Shown here one piece after another: positions 42,677 to 50,339 of a stretch of 64,000 nt of DNA (positions within the stretch are counted from its first letter, which is position 1; each line of letters starts with the position of its first letter). Position numbers and translations under genes: made by a program. A model generated the notes under the pieces. The model was not told the origin of the DNA. It was given only the letters and a program-made list of their open reading frames with translations, and ran no database searches. The stretch spans positions 62,001 through 126,000 of the forward strand of contig CAZYYE010000001.1 in NCBI GenBank assembly GCA_964651535.1. The letters run 5' to 3'. The stretch is from Terrimesophilobacter sp964651535. GTDB lineage: Bacteria; Actinomycetota; Actinomycetes; Actinomycetales; Microbacteriaceae.

Positions 42677-42995
42677 GTTCAGGCTCTGCCCCACAAAATG
42701 CTTGCCCCACTAATGGGGGGTGGTGTACCGTAGGCGTCGCACCTGAGCGTTGCCTCACCCGAATCTGGTAACGCTGACCCCCGACAGCGTGCACCCGAGA
42801 AGGTGATGACCCGACACCCTGTTTCGGCCAACCCCCGGCCGCATCGCTGAGCTACGCGCTCCACGACTTACCCCCGAACTGATGCTTTCTGATGGGCATC
42901 TGATTTCGTCGTTGTTGAGCCATTGGCGCACACCCGACGATGCAACAACACCCGAAAGCACAACTGCTTGTTGTTATCCCTAGGAGTATTCCAAA
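42677..42995 (+). promoter_or_regulatory. Long structured leader upstream of the LAFTG protein
   Basis: This 319-bp spacer has no gene. AGCGTT (42746-42751) pairs with AACGCT (42770-42775), nested in CACCT (42740-42744) with AGGTG (42801-42805). Alternatively ACGCTG (42771-42776) pairs with CAGCGT (42785-42790) and CACC (42792-42795) with GGTG (42802-42805). The two states exclude each other, as in attenuators and riboswitches. Other hairpin-prone runs include CCCCACTAATGGGG near 42705-42718. The ribosome-binding site is AGGAG before the ATG at 42996. No known riboswitch class was recognised. Confidence 0.45.
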
Positions 42996-45212
42996 ATGCG
43001 ATCAAAAATCATCGCTGTACTAAGCGCAATTGCCATCGCGCTGGGCATGGTGGCGTTCACGTCCACCGCCGCGAGCGCGCATCACAACACGATCACCGCC
43101 TCGGTGTCCTGTAACGTCCCGACGGGCCAGTGGACTGTCGTGTGGTCCGTGAAGAACTCGGAAGGCGACAAGACGGAGGAGATCACGGCCTCCAATCACA
43201 CGGATATCGTGCCCGTCGGCACCACCTTCGCACAGGGTGAAACGAAGACGTTCACCCAGACCCTTTCCGCACCGACCGATGTCACGCTGACGCTCGGGGC
43301 AAAGTGGTCGAACGGCTACGAGAACACCAACTCCGGCTCCATTTCGAAGTCGGCGTTCAAGGGCGGCTGTACGCCGCCGCCATCCCCGGTCTCCGGCAAC
43401 GCGACGGCAGTGAATGAAGTCTGCACGAACGGCGTTGTCACGAAGGGCTACATTCAGGTCGCCATCACGACGGGCGTCGTCTACACCGTCACGAAGAATG
43501 GAAGCTCGACGCCCATCGCATTCGATGGAACGACGGGCAAGACCGGGCCGCTTGATGCGGGCGACTACACCGTGACGGCCAAAGCCGCCGACGGGTACAC
43601 CCTCAACAACCCGAAGTCGTGGTCGCTGACGATCACGTCCGCCGGAACCTGCACCCCGCCTCCGTGCCTTCCGAAGTCCGCCGTCAGCTACACCTACGAC
43701 GCGACCACGAACAGCGGGATCATCACCGTGACGGCGGCGGCCGGCTACAGCGACACGCTGTGCAAGCCGTTCTGGGTGACCGCGGCGAGCTGGACGTTCG
43801 ACGGAAGCACCCACTGGCCCCAAACGCTCGACAAGTGGAATCCGGCCAACGGCGGAAACAAGATCGCGACCGTCGGAACGTACCCCTACGGTGCGGAGGT
43901 GGGTTGCGGCCAGGGCGACATCTACGCGACATTCAACTCGCCGGGTGTGCCGAAGCCCGATCCCGAGATCCTGAACGGGCCGAGCGACCCATACAAGGAG
44001 TTCTTCCTGCACGGGATGGGATTCACCGGACCGACCCCGACCTACATGCACCGCGATGCCGCAACATGCAACCCGAAGGTCGTGCAGACGGTGCCAGCTG
44101 TCACGTTCAAGGACGTGTGCGGAACGGACGACGACGGGATCATCGGCGGTGCGGATACGGCCGAGATAAACTACACGATCACCGACAACCGCGTGAACGG
44201 CGTCGGAACCGTGACGGCGACGGCAGTGCCGAAGACGGGATATTCGTTCGCCGCCGGCGCGTACACCGGGCCGTGGACCCACACCTTCACTGATGAGCCG
44301 TGCCCGATCGAGGTGACGACCGTGCCCGCAGCCACGTTCAAGGACAAGTGCGGTACCGGTGACGATCAGATTGTCGGCGCCGCCGACACGGCGGAGATCG
44401 ACTACACGATCACCGATAACCGGGTTGCCGGTGTTGGACTGGTCACTGTGACCGCGGCGCCGCAGCCGGGACACGTGTTCAAGACTGGCGCCTACACGGG
44501 GCCGTGGTCGCACGAGTTCACGAGTGCCGACTGCACGGTGATCTTCGGCGACCCGTACGCGGTCGACGAGAAGTGCCCGCAGGTCGAGGATGGCGACAAG
44601 GTCACCGGATACATCTGGGTCGACTTGGAGAGCGGCCTCGACAGCAAGCTCAGCTACCAGATCACCGGCGGACCAACCTCTGTCGACTACACCGCCACGC
44701 AGGAGATCAACAACCTGGAGCCAGGCGACTACACGGTGACGGTCACCGCGAAGCCCGGCTACAAGCTGGATGACACGATGACCTCCGTGTGGCACTTCAC
44801 GATCAAGGGTGCAGGGCTTTGCGACCTCATCACGCATCCGCTCATCAGGACGAGCGCGACGTACCAGAACCTCACGTGCAAGACTGCCGGCAGCTACACG
44901 CTCGCCGACACGGAGGGTGTTCTGTGGTTCGTGAATGGATCAGCGACGCCGACAGCGCCGGGCACCTACCAGGTGAAGGGTGCGACCACGATCGACGTCG
45001 TGGCCGGACTGACCGGGCCCGACTTCGGCTGGGAGGATGACGCCCAAACAGAATGGACGTTCACGTTCACCAACCCGGTCGACTGCCTGCCGACTCTCGC
45101 CTTCACGGGCTCCGACGGTGGAAACCTCGGGTTGCTTTTGGCCGGTGGGTTCCTGCTGTTCGGCGGCACGATCGTCGCCTTCGAGAGGCGGTTCCGCGCG
45201 ACCGTCAGGTAA
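42996..45212 (+). CDS. Cell-wall-anchored surface protein with LAFTG sorting signal
   Basis: 738-residue secreted protein. A signal peptide (RSKIIAVLSAIAIALGMVAF) ends near ASA-HH, at about residue 28. The mature part is beta-rich and Thr/Gly-rich, with Pro linkers (CTPPPSPVSG, CTPPPC) separating modules. Two tandem copies of about 76 residues (about 366-441 and 442-517) start TVPAVTFKDVCG and TVPAATFKDKCG and contain DTAEINYTITDNRV. The end is a sorting signal: LAFTG (701-705), a hydrophobic stretch and the basic FERRFRATVR. It is a likely sortase E substrate. Binding partner unknown. Confidence 0.88.
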   Translation: MRSKIIAVLSAIAIALGMVAFTSTAASAHHNTITASVSCNVPTGQWTVVWSVKNSEGDKTEEITASNHTDIVPVGTTFAQGETKTFTQTLSAPTDVTLTLGAKWSNGYENTNSGSISKSAFKGGCTPPPSPVSGNATAVNEVCTNGVVTKGYIQVAITTGVVYTVTKNGSSTPIAFDGTTGKTGPLDAGDYTVTAKAADGYTLNNPKSWSLTITSAGTCTPPPCLPKSAVSYTYDATTNSGIITVTAAAGYSDTLCKPFWVTAASWTFDGSTHWPQTLDKWNPANGGNKIATVGTYPYGAEVGCGQGDIYATFNSPGVPKPDPEILNGPSDPYKEFFLHGMGFTGPTPTYMHRDAATCNPKVVQTVPAVTFKDVCGTDDDGIIGGADTAEINYTITDNRVNGVGTVTATAVPKTGYSFAAGAYTGPWTHTFTDEPCPIEVTTVPAATFKDKCGTGDDQIVGAADTAEIDYTITDNRVAGVGLVTVTAAPQPGHVFKTGAYTGPWSHEFTSADCTVIFGDPYAVDEKCPQVEDGDKVTGYIWVDLESGLDSKLSYQITGGPTSVDYTATQEINNLEPGDYTVTVTAKPGYKLDDTMTSVWHFTIKGAGLCDLITHPLIRTSATYQNLTCKTAGSYTLADTEGVLWFVNGSATPTAPGTYQVKGATTIDVVAGLTGPDFGWEDDAQTEWTFTFTNPVDCLPTLAFTGSDGGNLGLLLAGGFLLFGGTIVAFERRFRATVR

Positions 45213-45228
45213 CTCCGGCGCCCTAGAG

Positions 45229-45284
45229 TTCAGGTGTCCCGCTCTCCCGCTTCGGGTGGGGAGGTGGGGCACCTGAATCTTTAA
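45229..45284 (+). terminator. Terminator of the LAFTG gene
   Basis: TTCAGGTGTCCC (45229-45240) pairs with GGGGCACCTGAA (45266-45277), with one G-T pair, and TCTTTAA follows. A smaller hairpin lies in the loop. It separates the LAFTG gene from the YtxH cassette. Confidence 0.85.
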
Positions 45285-45389
45285 CTCGGCCCTCCCTTCC
45301 CTGTGAAGTTCCTGACCGGAGGCGCAATTTCCGGCGCTACGCTAGGGGTGACTGATCGCACGACGGTCGAATATGCAGACGGAGGCATC

Positions 45390-45683
45390 ATGCGAGGCAA
45401 GCTGGTTCTGATTGTCGGTTTTGGCATCGGATACGTACTGGGCGCCCGCGCGGGACGGCAGCGCTACGAGGAGATCAAGCGCGCTGTGAGCAGGCTGTGG
45501 AACGACCCCCGCGTCCAGCATCAGGTGCGCAACGTCGAAGAATTCGCGAGAGACAAGGCGCCAGAGGTCGTCGACTTCCTCGGCGACACCGCGAAGAAGG
45601 CAGTCCAGCGCAAGGCGCCGGCGAAAAGTCCGGCGAAGAAACCCGCAGCGAGTTCCACCTCGACAACCGCGAAGAAGAAGTAG
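45390..45683 (+). CDS. YtxH-like small membrane protein
   Basis: 97-residue protein from the ATG at 45390 with GGAGG just upstream. The frame is open 29 codons earlier but that part lacks a ribosome-binding site. An N-terminal glycine-rich helix (LVLIVGFGIGYVLGARAGRQRYEEI) is typical of YtxH-like proteins. An amphipathic middle follows, then a Lys/Ala/Pro-rich tail (KAPAKSPAKKPAASSTSTTAKKK) that may touch nucleic acid or cell wall polymers. First gene of a three-gene membrane cassette. Confidence 0.8.
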   Translation: MRGKLVLIVGFGIGYVLGARAGRQRYEEIKRAVSRLWNDPRVQHQVRNVEEFARDKAPEVVDFLGDTAKKAVQRKAPAKSPAKKPAASSTSTTAKKK

Positions 45684-45707
45684 CCCAGCAGGGCAGGAGA
45701 CCACGAA

Positions 45708-46124
45708 GTGACGGACTCACATCGCGAGCGCGCCAAGAGGCGTTCTCTCGTCGGCTTGATCGCCAGCCTCCCCGGGCTGGTGGTCGAATTGGTGAAGAGC
45801 GAACTCGACCAGCTCAAACAGGAGATGCTTCGCAAACTGAAGCACGCCGGAATCGGCGTCGGGCTGTTCGCCGCCGCCGCCGTGTTCGGATTCTTCGCCG
45901 TTGGAGTTCTCACGGCCGCCGCCATCCTCGGTCTCGCCGTTGTCGTTCCCGGCTGGCTCGCTGCGCTCATCGTCGCAGCGCTCCTGCTGGTCTTTGTCGC
46001 GATTTTCGTGCTCCTGGGGCTCAATCAGCTGAAAAAGAGCAACCCGGAACCCACCGAGACGATATCGAGCGTCCGTCGCGACGTGAAGGTCATCAAAGGA
46101 ACCGCGAAACGAGGTACCCCGTGA
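45708..46124 (+). CDS. Phage-holin-superfamily (PF07332-like) membrane protein
   Basis: 138-residue protein, GTG start, two long hydrophobic helices (GIGVGLFAAAAVFGFFAVGVLTAAAILGLAVV and WLAALIVAALLLVFVAIFVLLGL). The amphipathic N-terminal helix LPGLVVELVKSELDQLKQEML is typical of this actinobacterial family, which is chromosomal and not prophage-derived. Overlaps the DUF3618 gene by 4 bases (GTGA). Confidence 0.85.
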   Translation: MTDSHRERAKRRSLVGLIASLPGLVVELVKSELDQLKQEMLRKLKHAGIGVGLFAAAAVFGFFAVGVLTAAAILGLAVVVPGWLAALIVAALLLVFVAIFVLLGLNQLKKSNPEPTETISSVRRDVKVIKGTAKRGTP

Positions 46125-46348
46125 GCGAATCATCGGGCGCAACGCGCAGTGCCGCTGCGAGAGCCGAACTTGAGGCTGCTCTCGATGCGATCGAAGACAA
46201 ACTGAACGTTCCGAAGCGTTTGGGTGAGTTGGGCACGCGTGCCAGGAAGTCGTGGGATCTGAACCCTGTTCCGTGGGTTGTCGGCGCGACAGCGGCCGTC
46301 ATCGTCGTGGGCGGCATCATCGCCTGGGCCATCTTCAGCGACGACTGA
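46121..46348 (+). CDS. DUF3618 small membrane protein
   Basis: 75-residue protein, GTG start overlapping the holin-like gene. It contains the DUF3618 signature RAELEAALDAIEDKLNVPKRLGEL, then a C-terminal helix (WVVGATAAVIVVGGIIAWAIF). Third gene of the cassette found widely in Actinobacteria; function unknown, thought to be envelope-related. Confidence 0.85.
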   Translation: MSESSGATRSAAARAELEAALDAIEDKLNVPKRLGELGTRARKSWDLNPVPWVVGATAAVIVVGGIIAWAIFSDD

Positions 46349-46406
46349 TCGGGTTGCCAGCCGCGCGCTTTTGGCTGTTTTCGCCACACGGTGGAAGATA
46401 GGCATC

Positions 46407-47189
46407 ATGAACCCCGAGCATCAGCGCAAACCGTTGACCGGGTGGCGGATTCTCGTCCCCCGCGGCGGGGAGTGGGGAAACGACATCGCCGCGAGCCTGC
46501 GGCGCAGGGGCGCCGTGCCCGTCATCGCCCCCATGATCAACTTCGCGAGCGCGAAAGACCCGGGCGCGGTGACCGAATGCCTGGTGCGGCTCAGGAGCGG
46601 GCAGTACGACTGGCTCGTCGTCACGAGCGCAACGACCGTCGACGTGCTTCTCAGCCACGAACTCCGCGTTCCCGATTCGACGAAAGTAGCGGCGGTCGGC
46701 GACGCGACGGTGTCCGCACTCCTGGTGGCGGGCTACCGGGTCGATTTCGTCCCGGAGAAGGACAACTCCTCCCGCGGGCTCGTCAAGAACTGGCCCACGT
46801 CGCCCGGCCGCGAGCGGGTCCTCGTGCCGCAATCCGAGAACTCGGATGAAGTCCTTGTGTCGGGGCTCATCGACCTCGGTGTGGATGCAGAGTTCGTTAC
46901 CGCGTATCGAACCATCGGCGTTCCCGTCCCCTCGGAGGTTGCGCGAGAGGTGAGGACGGGCCGCATCAACGGCGTTCTGATCACGTCGGTCGGCGTCGCG
47001 CGTCAGGTCGAGGTGCAACTGGCTCCGCTGCCGCCTGGGACGGTCGTCGCCGCTATCGGTCCGCGAACCGCATTCGATGCGCGCACGGCGGGAATCGCGG
47101 TTGACGTGATCGCGGAGGCCCGAAGCGCAGAGGCGCTCGTGGATGCGTTCGAGGAGTTCGTGACGTGGAGGGCTCGCCACGCGGGGTGA
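46407..47189 (+). CDS. hemD: Uroporphyrinogen-III synthase
   Basis: 260-residue HemD-family enzyme that closes hydroxymethylbilane to uroporphyrinogen III in heme synthesis. It starts KPLTGWRILVPRGGEWGNDIAASLRRRGAVPVIAPMI and has the two-domain, low-identity pattern: LVVTSATTVDVLL, VAAVGDATVSALLVAGYRVDFVP, LITSVGVARQVEV, VVAAIGPRTAFDARTAGI. No other heme genes are nearby, so it acts separately here. Confidence 0.87.
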   Translation: MNPEHQRKPLTGWRILVPRGGEWGNDIAASLRRRGAVPVIAPMINFASAKDPGAVTECLVRLRSGQYDWLVVTSATTVDVLLSHELRVPDSTKVAAVGDATVSALLVAGYRVDFVPEKDNSSRGLVKNWPTSPGRERVLVPQSENSDEVLVSGLIDLGVDAEFVTAYRTIGVPVPSEVAREVRTGRINGVLITSVGVARQVEVQLAPLPPGTVVAAIGPRTAFDARTAGIAVDVIAEARSAEALVDAFEEFVTWRARHAG

Positions 47190-47195
47190 GCCGCC

Positions 47196-47618
47196 TCAAA
47201 TGACGGTGAGCGGAGCGTGCACGGCGACGGCTCCGAGCAGCGCACCGATGCCGAGGAGAGGCACGGCGCCCTGAATGAGCGATGCCCTCCACAAACGGCG
47301 GTTCGTGATGAGCAGCACGATGCTGGCCAGCACCATCGATGAGAGTGCGACGAGAAGAACCCACTTTCCCGCGATCGGATTCCCCCAGCCGAGCAGCAGC
47401 AAGCCGAGGACTGCCGAGAGCGCGAGAAACAGGTTGTAGAAGCCCTGATTGAACGCCATCGGCTCGACAATATCCGCGTCCGCCTGCGATTTAAGCCCGA
47501 ACGTGCGCCACACTTTCGGCCGCGACCACAGCACGCTTTCGAGCGCGAAAATCATGACGTGGATGATGGCGGCGACGGTCGCGAAGACCACCGTCAGAAC
47601 CTGCAGAGTTGTCATCAT
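47196..47618 (-). CDS. DUF1304 membrane protein
   Basis: 140-residue protein with four hydrophobic helices and the DUF1304 pattern IIHVMIFALESVLWSRPKVWRTFGL...MAFNQGFYNLFLALSAV...GNPIAGKWVLL. Two adjacent ATGs (47618 and 47615) are possible starts; further upstream in-frame ATGs overlap the FAD oxidoreductase start region. Function unknown. Divergent from the oxidoreductase. Confidence 0.88.
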   Translation of the reverse strand: MMTTLQVLTVVFATVAAIIHVMIFALESVLWSRPKVWRTFGLKSQADADIVEPMAFNQGFYNLFLALSAVLGLLLLGWGNPIAGKWVLLVALSSMVLASIVLLITNRRLWRASLIQGAVPLLGIGALLGAVAVHAPLTVI

Positions 47619-47704
47619 GAGCGTTAGTGTTGCACGGTACACCCGCCGACGCCATCGCTTCGTGTGCATGGCGGCGAGATTTTTCGGGTGGGGAAGGCTC
47701 TGCA

Positions 47705-48937
47705 ATGTCGACCGCCAAACTCACCGCTGCCTGCTGCATCGCTGGCGGCGGACCGGCCGGGATCATGCTCGGGTTTCTTCTCGCACGGGCCGACGTGGAT
47801 GTCATTGTGGTAGAGAAACACGCAGACTTCTTCCGCGACTTCCGCGGAGATACGATCCACCCGACCACGATCGACCTCATCGATCAGCTCGGGCTGCGGG
47901 AGAAGTTCGACGCCATCCATCAAAGCCACATTCACTCGCTGGATGTCGTCGTGAACGGAAACAGGCTGACTCCGGTCGACTTCTCGAAGCTGCGGGGACC
48001 AAACGACTACATCGCGCTCATGCCGCAGTGGGACTTTCTTTCCCTCATTGCCGACGAGGGGGCCAAGTATCCGAACTTCCGACTCCTCCTGGACACCGAA
48101 GCGACCGGTCTGCGATTCGACGGCGACCGGGTTTGCGGCATGACGGCGACAACGCCCAACGGTGCCGTTGAGATCGACGCGGCGCTCACCGTCGCCGCGG
48201 ATGGCCGCGATTCTGCGCTGAGGGACGCCGCCGGACTTGTCCCTGTCGACTACGGCGTTGCCGTCGATGTGCTGTGGTTCCGGTTGCCGCGAACCGCGGT
48301 GGACCCGCCAGACACTCTTGCGTACCTCGATTCGGAATCGATGGTCATCACGATTCCACGCGAAGGCTATTACCAAAGCGGAATGCTCATCCCCAAGGGC
48401 GAGTTCCCTGCGATCCGGGATGCCGGTTTGCCCGCGTTCCGCGAGCGCATCGTACGCGCCGCGCCGTTCCTCGCTGAGGTGGTGGATTCGATTGCGAGTT
48501 GGGATGAGGTGAAACTGCTGACGGTTCAGGTCAACCGGCTCCGTCAGTGGTGGCGGGACGGCCTGCTCTGCATCGGGGACGCAGCGCACGCCATGTCGCC
48601 CGCATTCGGTGTCGGCATCAACTACGCCATCCAGGACGCGGTCGCCGCAGCGAACCTGCTCGTGGACGATTTGCGGGCCGGGTCCGTCACGGCCGATTCG
48701 CTCGCTCGCGTGCAAAAGCGACGGCTGCCCCCGGTCGCGCGAATGCAGCCGATTCAATTGAAGCTGCACGAGGTGATCGCAAAGCCCGGTGGGGGTGGTT
48801 TCCTGGCGAACCCGATGACGTGGTGGCAGCGCTCGATCGCGGCGATCGCCCTGCCCATCCTCAGGCTCTTCACGGCCCGAATCGTCGGCCGCGGATTCCG
48901 TCCGGAAGTGATTGAGCCACAGCTGAACCCACGCTAA
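47705..48937 (+). CDS. FAD-dependent aromatic-hydroxylase-family monooxygenase
   Basis: 410 residues from the ATG at 47705 (MSTAKLTAACCIAGGGPAG). The frame runs 26 codons further upstream without family support. Signatures: the dinucleotide fold CCIAGGGPAGIMLGFLLARADVDVIVVEKH, TVAADGRDSALRD (DG motif) and LLCIGDAAHAMSPAFGVGINYAIQDA (GD motif). This is the p-hydroxybenzoate-hydroxylase fold. DFRGDTIHPTT is characteristic of a common uncharacterised actinobacterial subgroup. Substrate unknown; no biosynthetic neighbours. Confidence 0.88.
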   Translation: MSTAKLTAACCIAGGGPAGIMLGFLLARADVDVIVVEKHADFFRDFRGDTIHPTTIDLIDQLGLREKFDAIHQSHIHSLDVVVNGNRLTPVDFSKLRGPNDYIALMPQWDFLSLIADEGAKYPNFRLLLDTEATGLRFDGDRVCGMTATTPNGAVEIDAALTVAADGRDSALRDAAGLVPVDYGVAVDVLWFRLPRTAVDPPDTLAYLDSESMVITIPREGYYQSGMLIPKGEFPAIRDAGLPAFRERIVRAAPFLAEVVDSIASWDEVKLLTVQVNRLRQWWRDGLLCIGDAAHAMSPAFGVGINYAIQDAVAAANLLVDDLRAGSVTADSLARVQKRRLPPVARMQPIQLKLHEVIAKPGGGGFLANPMTWWQRSIAAIALPILRLFTARIVGRGFRPEVIEPQLNPR

Positions 48938-48946
48938 GGCTCGGGA

Positions 48947-49969
48947 CTATCCGAAGAGGGCGCGGACCTCTTCGTACCGTTCGTCCGGGACGGTCTTGAG
49001 CGAGCCGAGGGCGGCCTCGAACGGCACATCGACGATCTCGGTCCCCTTGAGCGCGGCCATGTAACCCCACTTTTCGTCGAGAACCATGTGCAGCGCTCTC
49101 CAGCCGAGCCGGGTTGCGAGAACCCTGTCGTAGGCGGTGGGTGTTCCGCCGCGTTGGATGTGGCCGAGAGTGGTCGCCCGCGTTTCAATCCCGGTGTGCT
49201 GTTCGATGAGCGGGGCGAGCACTTCGCCGATGCCGCCGAGCCGGGGCCGACCGAAGGTGTCCAGTCCGCGCTCGCTGTGCACGTCGGTCATGGTGTCGAG
49301 GAGGAATCCTTCCGCAACGGCGACGAGCGGCGCGCGGCCCCGATCATGGGCTTTCGTGACCCAATCGCAAATCTGCTCTATGGAGGTCTTCCGCTCGGGG
49401 ATGAGAATCGCGTGCGCCCCCGCGGCGACCCCGGAATGCAGCGCGATCCACCCGACGTGTCGGCCCATGACCTCGGCGACCATGCACCGGTCGTGGGAAT
49501 CGCCGGTGGTGCGGAGTCGGTCCATCGCTTCCGTGGCAATCTCCACTGCAGTGTCAAATCCGAACGTGTAATCGGTCGCGTCGAGGTCGTTGTCGACGGT
49601 CTTGGGCACGCCGACGATGGGCAGCCCGACGTCCGTCAGCCGCTTTGCGGCCGCGAGGGTGCCTTCGCCGCCGATGACGACGAGGGCGTCCATGTCGTGT
49701 TTGGCCATGACCTCGCGCGCGCGATCCTCGCCGCCATGTTCGAACGGGTTCGTCCGGGACGTCCCGAGGATCGTGCCACCCTGTTTGCTGATCCCCATGA
49801 TGTGGCGGCGTTCGAGCCGGAATACGTCATCCTCGACGAGGCCTTTCCAGCCGTTTCGGATCCCGATGAACTCGAGACCGTGGGTCTGAACACCGCTGAA
49901 CACGATGGCGCGGATGACGGCGTTGAGCCCCGGCGCATCGCCGCCGCTCGTGAGGATGCCAATAGTCAT
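48947..49969 (-). CDS. pfkA: 6-phosphofructokinase
   Basis: 340-residue phosphofructokinase from the ATG at 49967-49969 (MTIGILTSGGDAPGLNAVIR). Substrate motifs PKTVDNDLDATDYTFGFDTA and MVAEVMGRHVGWIALHSGVA fit the family, as does LGHIQRGGTPTAYDR. The position equal to E. coli residue 104 is glycine (GGEGT, residue 103), typical of ATP use. The position equal to 124 is lysine (PKTVDN, residue 123), as in the mixed and PPi-type group. ATP dependence is thus likely but not certain. Confidence 0.93.
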   Translation of the reverse strand: MTIGILTSGGDAPGLNAVIRAIVFSGVQTHGLEFIGIRNGWKGLVEDDVFRLERRHIMGISKQGGTILGTSRTNPFEHGGEDRAREVMAKHDMDALVVIGGEGTLAAAKRLTDVGLPIVGVPKTVDNDLDATDYTFGFDTAVEIATEAMDRLRTTGDSHDRCMVAEVMGRHVGWIALHSGVAAGAHAILIPERKTSIEQICDWVTKAHDRGRAPLVAVAEGFLLDTMTDVHSERGLDTFGRPRLGGIGEVLAPLIEQHTGIETRATTLGHIQRGGTPTAYDRVLATRLGWRALHMVLDEKWGYMAALKGTEIVDVPFEAALGSLKTVPDERYEEVRALFG

Positions 49970-50021
49970 GAAACCATCTTGGTGCACGCTCGCGGTCGAA
50001 ACGAACGCGAGCGGTCTGACC

Positions 50022-50252
50022 TCAGTCTCCGTCGTTTTCGAAGCCGTCCGAGTCGAACGTGCCGGCATCAAACGGTTCGGTGTCGAAGGAGTCGTCGTCG
50101 GTGAAGTACGGCGGACCTGCGCTCGGCTCGTCCTCGTCGCCGTCGTCGAGCTTGCTCAGCAGCTCATCGGTGAGTTTTTTGGAATCGTCGTCGTGCTCGG
50201 GATCCCACGCTGCAGGCCCACCCTGATTCGCGAAGGGGTCGAAATCCGCCAT
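50022..50252 (-). CDS. Small highly acidic hypothetical protein
   Basis: 76-residue protein, about one third Asp and Glu, with aromatic residues spaced in an FD/Y pattern (MADFDPFANQGGPAAWDPEH...YFTDDDSFDTEPFDAGTFDSDGFENDGD). No membrane helix, cysteine or known domain. GGAGGGAG precedes the ATG. It sits alone between pfkA and the desaturase-like gene on the same strand, 52 bases before pfkA. Proteins of this look are usually disordered. Function unknown. Confidence 0.6.
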   Translation of the reverse strand: MADFDPFANQGGPAAWDPEHDDDSKKLTDELLSKLDDGDEDEPSAGPPYFTDDDSFDTEPFDAGTFDSDGFENDGD

Positions 50253-50339
50253 GGTGCCCTCCCTCCACGATCGCGCGCAAATGGCTGTGGGTGGAGTTTA
50301 ACCAGCGGCGGCACCGCAGGTAAAGGGGCGCGCAGGCTC

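Noticed and set aside
42677..42995. Known riboswitch (c-di-AMP, SAM, cobalamin, glycine, c-di-GMP) before the LAFTG gene
   Set aside because: None of the conserved cores I know could be matched to this sequence; only generic alternative hairpins are seen.
45708..46348. Holin-family protein as a sign of a prophage
   Set aside because: The YtxH/holin-superfamily/DUF3618 trio is a common chromosomal cassette in Actinobacteria and no other phage gene is present.
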